Origin: an uncultured Micrococcales bacterium
GTDB lineage: Bacteria > Actinomycetota > Actinomycetes > Actinomycetales > Microbacteriaceae
NCBI GenBank assembly: GCA_913062975.1
Contig: CAJXZO010000001.1
Location: 186,001 to 250,000 of the forward strand
Direction: 5' to 3'
DNA length: 64,000 nt
The translations under genes and the position numbers were made by a program. Positions 1-8,051 of the stretch are shown in pieces. Below the pieces are notes generated by a model. It worked only from the letters and a program-made list of their open reading frames with translations, was not told the origin of the DNA and made no database searches. The stretch's first letter is position 1. Each line of letters begins with the position of its first letter.

Positions 1-739
1 TGGTGAGGATCCAGGTCGGGACTTCATGCCTACTCCAGGCAAGATCCAAAGTATCCACCAACCCTCAGGTCCTGGAATCCGATTTGACTCGGGGGTCAAG
101 GCAGGCGACACAGTGAGTGGAAACTTTGACAGCATGCTTGCCAAACTCATCATCACCGGCGACAGCAGAGACCAGGCATTGGAGCGGGCGCGTCGGGCTC
201 TGGATGAGATTCAGGTTCATGGAATCCCAACCGTGATTCCTTTCCATCGACTGTTGGTCAATCAACCAGAATTCACTGCCGAAGGTCAGCCATTTTCAGT
301 CTTTACTCGCTGGGTTGAAACAAAGTGGAAAAATGAGATCGAACCCTGGTCGGGCATTGCTGAATTAGATCAGCAGGATTCAATGCAAACAGTCACTGCT
401 GAGGTGGATGGTCAATTGGTCAGTGTGTCACTGCCAAGCAGAATCTTGGGCGAGGGAGTTAAGTATTCAAGCCCACCGAGAAGAAAACAGTCTCACCGAC
501 AAACGTCACACTCTGGTATCAAGGGCGATGTTGTGTTTGCGCCCATGCAATCCAATGTCGTGAAAGTGGTGGTCTCTGAAGGCGATCATGTGAATGAGGG
601 CGATTTACTTCTGGTGTTGGAGGCTATGAAGATGGAGCAACCCGTGACCGCTCACAGAAGCGGTAGAGTCACCGATTTGAAAGTTGAAACGGGAACCACT
701 CTGTCAGCGGGAACCAAGATTCTCTCTATAGCCGATTAG
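1..739 (+). CDS. Acetyl/propionyl-CoA carboxylase alpha chain, C-terminal part (biotin carboxylase end plus biotin carrier domain)
   Basis: The 5' end lies outside the window; the frame is open from base 2, so the first ATG at 26 is internal. The visible part holds the C-terminal region of a biotin carboxylase (PTPGKI near the start, then FDSMLAKLI) followed by a linker and a biotinyl carrier domain. The biotin-accepting lysine is in EAMKME, about 35 residues from the end, as usual. These enzymes carboxylate biotin with ATP and bicarbonate and pass the carboxyl group to acyl-CoA through a separate beta subunit, which is not in the window. The layout matches the fused AccA3/BccA chains of Actinobacteria. 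The stop overlaps the stop of the convergent gene by 4 bases. Whether the substrate is acetyl- or propionyl-CoA cannot be told from this part. Confidence 0.93.
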   Translation, partial: GEDPGRDFMPTPGKIQSIHQPSGPGIRFDSGVKAGDTVSGNFDSMLAKLIITGDSRDQALERARRALDEIQVHGIPTVIPFHRLLVNQPEFTAEGQPFSVFTRWVETKWKNEIEPWSGIAELDQQDSMQTVTAEVDGQLVSVSLPSRILGEGVKYSSPPRRKQSHRQTSHSGIKGDVVFAPMQSNVVKVVVSEGDHVNEGDLLLVLEAMKMEQPVTAHRSGRVTDLKVETGTTLSAGTKILSIAD

Positions 740-2133
740 ACAATCGGCACGTGCAAAGCTCTTGCGGCATCAGAAATTGAGTCAGATAAAGATGGGTAAA
801 CAGCAAAGGTGGCACTGAGGTCATCCACTGTCAACCTGTTTTCAACTGCCACTGCAATCGCATAAATCAACTCACTTGCACGAGGTGCTACAACCACTCC
901 ACCGATGACGGTTCCACCCGTGGATGCAAACAGTTTTATAAACCCATCCTGAACACCCATCATTTTTGCCCTTGGATTACTCTCAAGTTCAATTTTGTGA
1001 ATGAAGCCTCTGACCTCATCGTTTTCAATTGCTGACTGAGGCCAGCCAACGGAGGCGATCTCAGGCGAGGTGAAAACGTTGGCTGTCACATTGCGAAGCT
1101 GAGTCGGGGTTGAGACATCACCCATTGCGTGAAACACAGCGGTTCTGCCCTGCATCGAGGACACAGATGCAAGAGGCAAGAAATTGGTGCAGTCACCCGC
1201 AGCATAAACATTCGCCCTGGATGTTCCAGCTACTTTGTTTACAACAATCTGGCCTTGGTCGTTGGTCTCAACACCAGCTTCTTCCAAGTTCAAACTTTCG
1301 GTGTTTGGGATTGAACCTACCGCCATCAGGCAGTGAGAACCCATCAGCACTTCCCCGTTGCCAAGGGTCACCCTGACACCATCCCCGGTGTTTTCAACCT
1401 TTTCGGCCCGGACCTTGTTCATAATTCTCATGCCGCCACGCTTGAAAACATTTTCCAAAACAACTGCGGCGTCCTGGTCCTCACCCGGCAACACATAGTC
1501 TCGACTCGACACCAGTGTTACTTTTGTTCCAAGAGCTAGATAGGCACCTGCAAACTCAGCGCCGGTCACACCGGATCCAACAACAATTAGGTGCTCGGGT
1601 AGTTTTTTCAGGTTGTAGAGCTGCTTCCAGTTAAAGATTCGCTCACCATCCGGTTTCGCATCCTCCAACTCCCTTGGCCTTGCCCCTGTGGAGATGATGA
1701 TTGTTTTGGTTTCAATTCTTTGTTCTGGGCTTCCATCATTCGGGGTGACAATGACCGCATGGTTTCCATCCAGTCGCCCCGAGCCATTGATCAGTTGAAC
1801 TCCAGCCTGCTCGAGCTGCACCTGCATGTCTAATGATTGTTCTCTGGCAAGATTTTTAAGCCTTTGATTGACAGCTTCCAAATCAACTTCAATTTTGGCT
1901 CCAGCAGATTTTAGCCCCAGCGAGTCAATCTCTGAAAATCTCTTAGAGATATCTGCAACCGCGATTAATGTCTTAGATGGAACCACATCGGTCAAAACCG
2001 CTGACCCGCCCCAACCCTCGCGCTCAACCAGGATTACCTCAGCTCCCAGTTGCCGACCGGCAAGGGCAGCTTCAAAGCCGCCGGGACCCGCTCCGATGAT
2101 AACTATTCTGTGTGTTGGAAATTTCTGTGCCAC
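736..2133 (-). CDS. lpdA: NAD(P)H-quinone reductase, LpdA type (dihydrolipoamide dehydrogenase fold without redox cysteines)
   Basis: A 465-residue flavoprotein with an N-terminal FAD-binding GAGPGG (about residues 14-19), a central NAD-binding GSGVTGAEFAG and a second FAD motif YAAGDCTN. It has the overall fold of dihydrolipoamide dehydrogenase, but the place of the redox CxxxxC motif reads GGSAVLTDVVPSK with no cysteine. The C-terminal catalytic His-Glu region reads YPSLSDS instead of HPTLSE. Both losses are features of M. tuberculosis LpdA (Rv3303c), which reduces quinones rather than lipoamide, so the name is by that family. The start is GTG at 2131-2133 with GGAG just upstream. It lies next to punA and pmmB as in mycobacteria. 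Lipoamide dehydrogenase activity is unlikely. Confidence 0.9.
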   Translation of the reverse strand: MAQKFPTHRIVIIGAGPGGFEAALAGRQLGAEVILVEREGWGGSAVLTDVVPSKTLIAVADISKRFSEIDSLGLKSAGAKIEVDLEAVNQRLKNLAREQSLDMQVQLEQAGVQLINGSGRLDGNHAVIVTPNDGSPEQRIETKTIIISTGARPRELEDAKPDGERIFNWKQLYNLKKLPEHLIVVGSGVTGAEFAGAYLALGTKVTLVSSRDYVLPGEDQDAAVVLENVFKRGGMRIMNKVRAEKVENTGDGVRVTLGNGEVLMGSHCLMAVGSIPNTESLNLEEAGVETNDQGQIVVNKVAGTSRANVYAAGDCTNFLPLASVSSMQGRTAVFHAMGDVSTPTQLRNVTANVFTSPEIASVGWPQSAIENDEVRGFIHKIELESNPRAKMMGVQDGFIKLFASTGGTVIGGVVVAPRASELIYAIAVAVENRLTVDDLSATFAVYPSLSDSISDAARALHVPIV

Positions 2134-2181
2134 GTCTCCATTCTCTTACACATATCGCTTCTTGGTGAGGCCCTATTCAAA

Positions 2182-2187
2182 TAAACT
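2182..2187 (+). promoter_or_regulatory. Candidate leaderless -10 box of punA
   Basis: TAAACT lies exactly 6 bases before the punA ATG at 2194. A TAnnnT box at this distance places the transcription start on the initiation codon. No Shine-Dalgarno sequence with usable spacing and no convincing -35 was seen. Confidence 0.4.
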
Positions 2188-2193
2188 GCAGGG

Positions 2194-2991
2194 ATGGAAA
2201 ACCCCAAACTAAATGCTGAGGCAGCTTCCAAAACAATCACCGAACTAACTGGCATCGAATCAGTCGACATGGCACTGACTCTTGGTTCAGGCTGGGCCAA
2301 AGCTGCTGACCTGGCAGGAGAAGAGCTTGCAAACATTGACGCTTCTGAGGTTCCAGGTTTTCATAAAACCAGCGTGAGTGGTCACACCGGAAAGCTCAGA
2401 ATTATGCAGTTGGAGAGTGGGAAGAAGGCGCTAGTTGTTGGCGCTAGAACTCATTTATACGAGGGCCACGGTGTTGACTCCGTAGCCCACGGCGTCCTGG
2501 TTAGTGCTGCCATGGGGGCAAAAATCATGGTGCTAACAAATGGAGCGGGTGGCATCAATGAAAAGTGGATAGCTGGACAACCAGTGTTGATTTCCGATCA
2601 CATCAACCTAACCGCAAGCTCTCCATTGAAAGGCGCCAACTTCGTAGATCTAACGGATCTGTATTCATCCAGAATTCGCAAGCTAGCCTTGGAGGTTGAC
2701 CCAAGCCTGGATTCGGGTGTTTATGTGCAATTTCCCGGCCCTCACTACGAAACGCCTGCCGAGGTGATGATGGCCAAGTCCATCGGTGGGGACATCGTTG
2801 GCATGTCCACCGCAATCGAGGCAATCGCTGCCCGAGCAGCAGGCATGGAAGTTTTTGGCATGAGCTTGATAACCAACCTGGCGGCGGGAATTCAAAAAAC
2901 CCCACTTTCCCATCAAGAGGTTATTGATGCAGGCAAGATGGCAGAGCCAAAAATAGCCAAGTTATTGGCAGAGATTGTGAACAGGCTGTAA
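2194..2991 (+). CDS. punA: Purine nucleoside phosphorylase
   Basis: 265 residues, typical for the trimeric inosine/guanosine-type (PNP family 2) phosphorylases. It splits purine (deoxy)ribonucleosides with phosphate to free base and (deoxy)ribose 1-phosphate in the cytoplasm. Visible motifs are the phosphate-binding GSGW near residue 30 and SGHTGKL near 65, the LTNGAGGIN segment near 115, and the base-binding GPHYETPAE followed by VGMSTAIEA. The stop overlaps the start of pmmB by one base (TAATG), so the two are probably translated together. That pairing supports ribose 1-phosphate being handed to the mutase. With Add and the nucleoside importer on the opposite strand it completes a purine nucleoside salvage route. 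Confidence 0.95.
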   Translation: MENPKLNAEAASKTITELTGIESVDMALTLGSGWAKAADLAGEELANIDASEVPGFHKTSVSGHTGKLRIMQLESGKKALVVGARTHLYEGHGVDSVAHGVLVSAAMGAKIMVLTNGAGGINEKWIAGQPVLISDHINLTASSPLKGANFVDLTDLYSSRIRKLALEVDPSLDSGVYVQFPGPHYETPAEVMMAKSIGGDIVGMSTAIEAIAARAAGMEVFGMSLITNLAAGIQKTPLSHQEVIDAGKMAEPKIAKLLAEIVNRL

Positions 2992-4601
2992 TGGAATTAA
3001 GTTATGTGAAGTCTTGGCTGGATGCAGATCCGGATCCAGAAACTAAGGCTGAATTGCAAGAGTTGATCGATAGCAAAAACCACGAGACGCTTGAGAAGCT
3101 TTTTAGTGATCGACTAAGTTTTGGAACGGCTGGTTTGCGAGCGGCTCTCGGTCCAGGACCAATGCGCATGAATCGTCTCACCGTCAGTCAAACCAGCAAA
3201 GGACTCGCTGATTTTCTCAACAAAAATCGTGAGCAATACCTCGATGCTGAAAGCGGATTGTCGATAGTGATTGGCTATGACGGCAGAAAAAACTCAAAGA
3301 TTTTTGCCAAGGATTCAGCCGAGATTATGGCCGCAGAGGGCATCAAGGTTTATCTTTTCGATCAAGCAATCCCAACACCTGTAGTTGCTTTCACCTCAAA
3401 AAATCTAAGCTGCTCGGCTGCGGTGGTGGTCACCGCCAGCCATAACCCACCGGCTGATAATGGCTACAAGGTTTACCTTGGGGGAGAAACTGGCCACTCA
3501 CAAATCACCCCACCTCAAGATTCTGAAATAGCCGATGCGATTGCCTCAGTTACTGAAATCAATCCGGCAAACAGATCCAGTGATTATCAGTTGATTGGCA
3601 ATCAACACATTGATAAATACCTTGAGCGGGCTGCGCAATTGGTGGATTCTGTCGGTGAATCAGACCTGAAAATTGTGCACACAGCAATGCACGGAGTTGG
3701 CTGGGGTATTGCAGAAAAAGTTCTGAATCAGGCAGGGTTTGAAAATCTGTTCCCGGTGGAGGAACAAATGCAGCCAGATGGGGACTTCCCGACGGTTGAT
3801 TTCCCAAATCCAGAAGAGCCTGGAGCCATGGATTTGGCACTTATGAAAGCACTCGAGGTGAATGCAGATCTAATCCTTGCCAATGATCCAGATGCCGACC
3901 GATTAGCAGTTGGGGTGAAACACGATGGTGAATACTCCATGCTCACTGGAAACCAATTGGGAATTCTGCTCGCTGATCACATTGCCAGGTCTCACAAATT
4001 TGGAACGCTGGCTGCAAGCTATGTCTCCAGCACGCAAATAAGCAAACTGGCCAAGTTTTATGGGTTGAATCATGAACTAACCGCAACTGGATTTAAGTGG
4101 ATATCAAAGGTTGAGAATTTAGTCTTTGGATTTGAAGAAGCACTTGGTTATTGCGTGGACCCCCACTTCACAGCCGATAAAGATGGCCTAACGGCTGCAT
4201 TGCTGGTGAGCTCTGTCGCCAATCAGATAAGTTCAGAGGGTCTTAGCCTGATTGACCGTCTGAACGAAATCTCTGAGTTCACGGGGTTTTATGAAACCGA
4301 TCAAATCTCTCTAAGACTAGAAAGCAATCAAAAAGTTGCCCAAACGGTTTCAATCATCAGGGCATCTGGAGAGCTAGAGGTTGATGGCAAGACTAGTCAG
4401 ATCACTGATTTGAGCATCACCGACCCCAGGCTGGATATGTTGGAAATACGCTTTGATGAAAACTCAAAGGCATTGATTAGGGCCAGTGGAACAGAACCCA
4501 AACTCAAGTGCTATCTGGAGAGTAAGGGGACCGATGCTCGGGAGGCCAAGTCTAAGATGGACCAAATCAGGGAGTCAGTTCAAAAAATTCTAGAGCAGTG
4601 A
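2991..4601 (+). CDS. pmmB: Phospho-sugar mutase (phosphopentomutase/phosphoglucomutase-like, PmmB type)
   Basis: 536 residues of the alpha-D-phosphohexomutase superfamily. The phosphorylated serine is in TASHNP (about residue 150), the metal-binding loop is DPDADR (about 300), the sugar-binding loop is GFEEALGY (about 380) and the phosphate-binding loop is RASGTEPKL (about 497). All four family loops are intact. The family is commonly annotated as phosphomannomutase. However, tight coupling to punA and its length suggest a PGM2-like role, converting ribose 1-phosphate to ribose 5-phosphate and the deoxy counterpart. Substrate choice is inferred from context only. Its 3' end overlaps the convergent PTS IIB gene by 12 bases. 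Confidence 0.9.
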   Translation: MELSYVKSWLDADPDPETKAELQELIDSKNHETLEKLFSDRLSFGTAGLRAALGPGPMRMNRLTVSQTSKGLADFLNKNREQYLDAESGLSIVIGYDGRKNSKIFAKDSAEIMAAEGIKVYLFDQAIPTPVVAFTSKNLSCSAAVVVTASHNPPADNGYKVYLGGETGHSQITPPQDSEIADAIASVTEINPANRSSDYQLIGNQHIDKYLERAAQLVDSVGESDLKIVHTAMHGVGWGIAEKVLNQAGFENLFPVEEQMQPDGDFPTVDFPNPEEPGAMDLALMKALEVNADLILANDPDADRLAVGVKHDGEYSMLTGNQLGILLADHIARSHKFGTLAASYVSSTQISKLAKFYGLNHELTATGFKWISKVENLVFGFEEALGYCVDPHFTADKDGLTAALLVSSVANQISSEGLSLIDRLNEISEFTGFYETDQISLRLESNQKVAQTVSIIRASGELEVDGKTSQITDLSITDPRLDMLEIRFDENSKALIRASGTEPKLKCYLESKGTDAREAKSKMDQIRESVQKILEQ

Positions 4602-4862
4602 TTTTGTCAGCTTTTGAGATAGCTCGTCTAGATCAAAAACATTTTCCACGCTGATGACTTCAGCTCTAATTCCATCAAGTTGCGAGCTAAGTTCAGGGGT
4701 GCAGAGAACTATCTGAGCGAGTGAATCAGGATTGAGTGCAGATTTGATGTCGGTTGCGTCAACATCAGCCTCAATATCCAGTTGACTGAGGACTTTCTCA
4801 GCGTTCATTTTCAACAAAACTGAGGTTCCGATCCCCATTCCACACACCGCTAAAAGCTTCAT
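4590..4862 (-). CDS. PTS system IIB component, ascorbate (SgaB/UlaB)-like
   Basis: A 90-residue soluble protein beginning MKLLAVCGMGIGTS. The motif CGMGIGTS with Cys7 as phosphorylation site is typical of IIB proteins of the lactose/ascorbate group. It would receive phosphate from the IIA protein encoded 7 bases upstream. In a normal PTS it would pass the phosphate to a sugar bound by a membrane IIC, but no IIC is encoded anywhere in this window. It is the last gene of the bmpA-ABC-cdd-deoA-add-IIA-IIB series, so it may act in regulation of nucleoside or pentose metabolism, or pair with a IIC elsewhere. The function is inference; the family call is firm. Confidence 0.85.
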   Translation of the reverse strand: MKLLAVCGMGIGTSVLLKMNAEKVLSQLDIEADVDATDIKSALNPDSLAQIVLCTPELSSQLDGIRAEVISVENVFDLDELSQKLTKSLL

Positions 4863-4869
4863 GAGAAAA

Positions 4870-5334
4870 TCATGTCAGGTTTATGGAAAATGCATCGAGA
4901 ACTTCGCCAGAAGAGGAACAATTCACCAGGTTTTCAACAGCCTTGGGCTGACTAAAAACCTCAGCAATCGCAGTAAGCATCTGCAAATGAGCTGCATCGT
5001 CTTTGGCAGAGATTGCAATAATCACTCGAACCGGATCGTTTTTCTCATTCCCGCTAAAAACCCCTTCGCGGTTGATGATTACAGATGCACCGGTTTTGAT
5101 AACAGAATCGGATGGTCGTCCGTGAACAATTGCCACTGATGGAGCAATCACCATGTAAGGGCCCTTTGTTTGAATTATCTCTAAAATCTCATCTACATAG
5201 CTTTTCAGCACCAGTCCAGAGCTGACCAGTAAATCACCAGCCGCCTCACTTGCCTCTAGAAAACTCTCGAAGTGGCCGAAGGTAATTGCTTCAGGGGCGA
5301 TAAATTCATTCAAACTGGGTGAAGCCACTATCAA
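4870..5334 (-). CDS. PTS system IIA component, ascorbate/mannitol-fructose type (UlaC-like)
   Basis: 154 residues from the longest start, matching EIIA of the mannitol/fructose/ascorbate group. The probable phospho-histidine is His71 in APSVAIVHGRP, the counterpart of APGIAMPHARP in UlaC. The start is uncertain: TTG at 5332-5334 has GGAG only 4 bases away, whereas GTG at 5326-5328 has the same GGAG at 10 bases. Either start lies inside the end of add, overlapping by 23-29 bases. The IIB gene follows after 7 bases. Enzyme I is encoded at 18274-19797 in the window; HPr is not seen. A regulatory role is possible because no IIC is present. Confidence 0.83.
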   Translation of the reverse strand: MIVASPSLNEFIAPEAITFGHFESFLEASEAAGDLLVSSGLVLKSYVDEILEIIQTKGPYMVIAPSVAIVHGRPSDSVIKTGASVIINREGVFSGNEKNDPVRVIIAISAKDDAAHLQMLTAIAEVFSQPKAVENLVNCSSSGEVLDAFSINLT

Positions 5335-6388
5335 TCATCTCCATCAGTTCCTCGCGAGTGTCAAGGCTTTGGAAACTGGCTTCAACGGCGTTGATTTGAA
5401 ACTGATGAAGATCTTCAATGCCGTATTCAAAATTCTCACTTAGCATCTCCAATTCTCGTGTCAGGGTGGTTGCTGACTGCAATCTGTTGTCGGTGTTAAC
5501 AGTCACCTGAAAACCAAGCTCATACAAAGAGTCAAACGGGTGATTAGCGATTCCTGAACCCAATTGTTCACCTGCTCCGGTCTGCAGGTTTGAACTGGGG
5601 GAAATCTCTAGGGCAATTTGCCTATCGTGCACCCACTCGGCAACTGGTCCCAGCAAGACCAAATCCGTGTCACCCTCGGTTCGAGTCAGCATCACATCCT
5701 CAATGATGTTCACTCCATGCCCAAGCCGCAGCGCACGACCGGTTACGATTGCATCCTTGATTGAGCTCAACCCATCCGCTTCACCCGCGTGAACGGTGAT
5801 TGGCATTAGCTGATCCGCTAGAAAATCAAAGGCTGTTTTATGCATGGATGGCGGGAATCCTTTTTCAGGCCCAGCAATGTCAAAGCCAACCACTCCATCG
5901 TTTCTATTGGCAACAGCAAGTTCTGCTATCTCGAGACTGCGATTTCCCTGCCTCATCGCAGAAACTATTTGGCCGGTGCGGATAAATCCACCCATCGCCT
6001 CCACCAGCTCCATGCCCTCTTCCAGTCCATCCTGAACCGCATCAACTGCCTCTTGCAAAGTCAAACCAGATTGCTGGTGCTGCTCCGGAGCCCAGCGAAG
6101 CTCGGCATAAATGACACCATCGGCATGAAGATCCAATACTGTCTCGGTTGCAATCCTGCGCAGGTGTTCAGGCTTCTGCATAACAGCGATGGTGTGGTCA
6201 AAGGTGACTAAGTAACGCTCCAAGGAGCCTGAATTGGCGTTTTGATAAAACCAGGTCGATAGCCCATGCGGTTCGCTTTCGGGAAGCTTGTAGCCAATCT
6301 CATCTGCAATCTCGATCATGGTTGAGCTTCGAAGACCACCATCAAGGTGGTCATGAAGTGAAATCTTTGGCAGTTTCTGAATGTCCAT
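5306..6388 (-). CDS. add: Adenosine deaminase
   Basis: 360 residues. The first zinc motif is HDHLDGG with His12 and His14, the middle zinc/catalytic motif is HAGEADG (about residue 197), followed by SPSSNLQTGA and the aspartates of NTDN. It hydrolyses (deoxy)adenosine to (deoxy)inosine and ammonia in the cytoplasm, producing the substrate for PunA. The ATG overlaps the stop of deoA by one base (TGATG), so it is translationally coupled in the nucleoside operon. Length and motifs are normal for bacterial Add. Confidence 0.95.
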   Translation of the reverse strand: MDIQKLPKISLHDHLDGGLRSSTMIEIADEIGYKLPESEPHGLSTWFYQNANSGSLERYLVTFDHTIAVMQKPEHLRRIATETVLDLHADGVIYAELRWAPEQHQQSGLTLQEAVDAVQDGLEEGMELVEAMGGFIRTGQIVSAMRQGNRSLEIAELAVANRNDGVVGFDIAGPEKGFPPSMHKTAFDFLADQLMPITVHAGEADGLSSIKDAIVTGRALRLGHGVNIIEDVMLTRTEGDTDLVLLGPVAEWVHDRQIALEISPSSNLQTGAGEQLGSGIANHPFDSLYELGFQVTVNTDNRLQSATTLTRELEMLSENFEYGIEDLHQFQINAVEASFQSLDTREELMEMIDSGFTQFE

Positions 6389-7656
6389 CAGCGCATCTCC
6401 TTCAAAATAATCGGCTTGCGTTCAATTTTTTCTCCGATTTCAACGGCCTGTGCAATGTCCATCGTTGCCCCCTCAATTTTCTGCTCAGCGTCAGTAAACA
6501 ACTCACATATCAACTCGCCCTTGCTAACCCATTCACCCTGAGTTTTATTCAACACCACCCCAGCAGCGTTCTGAACCTCAGCACCTTGTTTTTCCCTGCC
6601 CGCACCCAGGCGCCAACTTGCCATGCCAACCCCGAGGGCATCAATGTTTAGATAACCATCGGTCTCAGCAACGACCGATTCTGAGTGCTTGGCTTTGTCC
6701 AAGGGAGCATGCGCATCACCGCCCTGTGCTGCAACCATCTCAACCCATTTATCCATTGCCTTGCCATTTTTGAGATTCTCTGACGGATCCGCCTCAACCC
6801 CAGCTAGTTTCAACATTTCTCTTGCTATCTCAACCGTTAGCTCAACAACGTCTGCTGGTCCACCGCCTGCTAGCACCTCAAGGGATTCTTCGACCTCCAA
6901 AGCATTTCCAATTTTTTTGCCAAGTGGTGTGGACATATCGGTGAGGAACGCACTTGTTGCAACCGAGGAGTCCCTGCCAATCTCGACCAGGGTGTTTGCA
7001 AGCTTGTCTGCCTGCTCTAAATCCTTCATGAACGCACCACTACCGACTTTCACATCAAGCACCAGAGCCTTGGTTCCCTCAGCAATTTTTTTACTCATAA
7101 TCGAAGAAGCAATGAGAGGAGTTGCCTCCACCGTGCCGGTTACATCTCTAAGTGCATATAGCTTTTTATCTGCCGGTGCCAATCCGTCTCCCGCTGCACA
7201 CACCACAGCACCTACGGTTTTTAGCTGATCAAAGATCTGCTGATTGCTGAGGCTTGCCTGCCAGCCAGGAATGGCCTCAAATTTGTCCAATGTGCCACCA
7301 GTGTGGCCAAGTCCCCTGCCACTCAGTTGAGGAACCGCTACCCCGTAACTTGCAACCAGCGGGGCCAGCGGCAAGGTGATCTTGTCACCAACACCACCGG
7401 TGGAGTGTTTATCGGCTGTGGGTTTATCAAGACCTGAAAAGTTCATGGTCTCACCAGACTCAATCATGGCTTGAGTTAGAAATCTGACCTCATCGCGACT
7501 CATGCCATTGAGCAAGATTGCCATGGCCATTGAGCTCATCTGCTCATCGGTTATTTGGCCGGTTGTGTAGTTTTCAATCAACCACTGAATCTCTTGGTTT
7601 GAAAGTTCGTGCTTATCTCTTTTTTTTACAATCAGCTCAACGGCACTCACAGCCAT
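6388..7656 (-). CDS. deoA: Thymidine phosphorylase
   Basis: 422 residues of the pyrimidine nucleoside phosphorylase family, a typical length. The phosphate-binding KHSTGGVGDK (about residues 82-91) and the family signature SGRGLGHTGGTLDK (about 113-126) are intact. It cleaves thymidine, and in many Actinobacteria also uridine, to base and (deoxy)ribose 1-phosphate. Its ATG follows the cdd stop codon with no gap, and its stop overlaps the add start by one base. It therefore acts downstream of Cdd on pyrimidine nucleosides brought in by the adjacent ABC importer. Confidence 0.95.
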   Translation of the reverse strand: MAVSAVELIVKKRDKHELSNQEIQWLIENYTTGQITDEQMSSMAMAILLNGMSRDEVRFLTQAMIESGETMNFSGLDKPTADKHSTGGVGDKITLPLAPLVASYGVAVPQLSGRGLGHTGGTLDKFEAIPGWQASLSNQQIFDQLKTVGAVVCAAGDGLAPADKKLYALRDVTGTVEATPLIASSIMSKKIAEGTKALVLDVKVGSGAFMKDLEQADKLANTLVEIGRDSSVATSAFLTDMSTPLGKKIGNALEVEESLEVLAGGGPADVVELTVEIAREMLKLAGVEADPSENLKNGKAMDKWVEMVAAQGGDAHAPLDKAKHSESVVAETDGYLNIDALGVGMASWRLGAGREKQGAEVQNAAGVVLNKTQGEWVSKGELICELFTDAEQKIEGATMDIAQAVEIGEKIERKPIILKEMR

Positions 7657-8049
7657 TTAGTTCTCCTGCAAATCACTTGGGCCAAAGGCATCTGGGATTA
7701 CTTCCTCGATGCTTTTGATTCCGCTTATGGTCTCCAGCATCATGCCGGTGGCTGCATGCTCGCTCAACAGTTGACGGCATCTTCCGCAGGGCATGATCAC
7801 CGCACCTTCTTGGTCAACGCAGCAAAACGCAACCAATTTGCCGCCGCCCTTGGCAAACAATTCTGAAACCAGTGAGCACTCGGCGCAGAGAGTCAATCCA
7901 TAGCTTGCGTTTTCAACATTTGCACCACTGATGATTTGCCCACTGTCTGTGATGGCGGCAGCCCCAACCGGATAGTTTGAATAAGGGGCGTATGCCTTTT
8001 CACTCGCCTTGGCGGCGACTTGCCTAAGTTGTTCCCAGTTAATTTCCAT
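7657..8049 (-). CDS. cdd: Cytidine deaminase
   Basis: 130 residues, the size of the small homotetrameric Cdd. The zinc ligands and catalytic glutamate are in CAECSL (about residue 52) and PCGRC (about 84). It deaminates cytidine and deoxycytidine to uridine and deoxyuridine, which DeoA can then phosphorolyse. It lies between the permease gene (2-base gap) and deoA (no gap), a usual place for Cdd in actinobacterial nucleoside operons. Confidence 0.95.
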   Translation of the reverse strand: MEINWEQLRQVAAKASEKAYAPYSNYPVGAAAITDSGQIISGANVENASYGLTLCAECSLVSELFAKGGGKLVAFCCVDQEGAVIMPCGRCRQLLSEHAATGMMLETISGIKSIEEVIPDAFGPSDLQEN

Positions 8050-8051
8050 AG

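Noticed and set aside
6689-7228. 179-codon plus-strand frame
   Set aside because: It lies fully antisense to deoA, which has all its family motifs.
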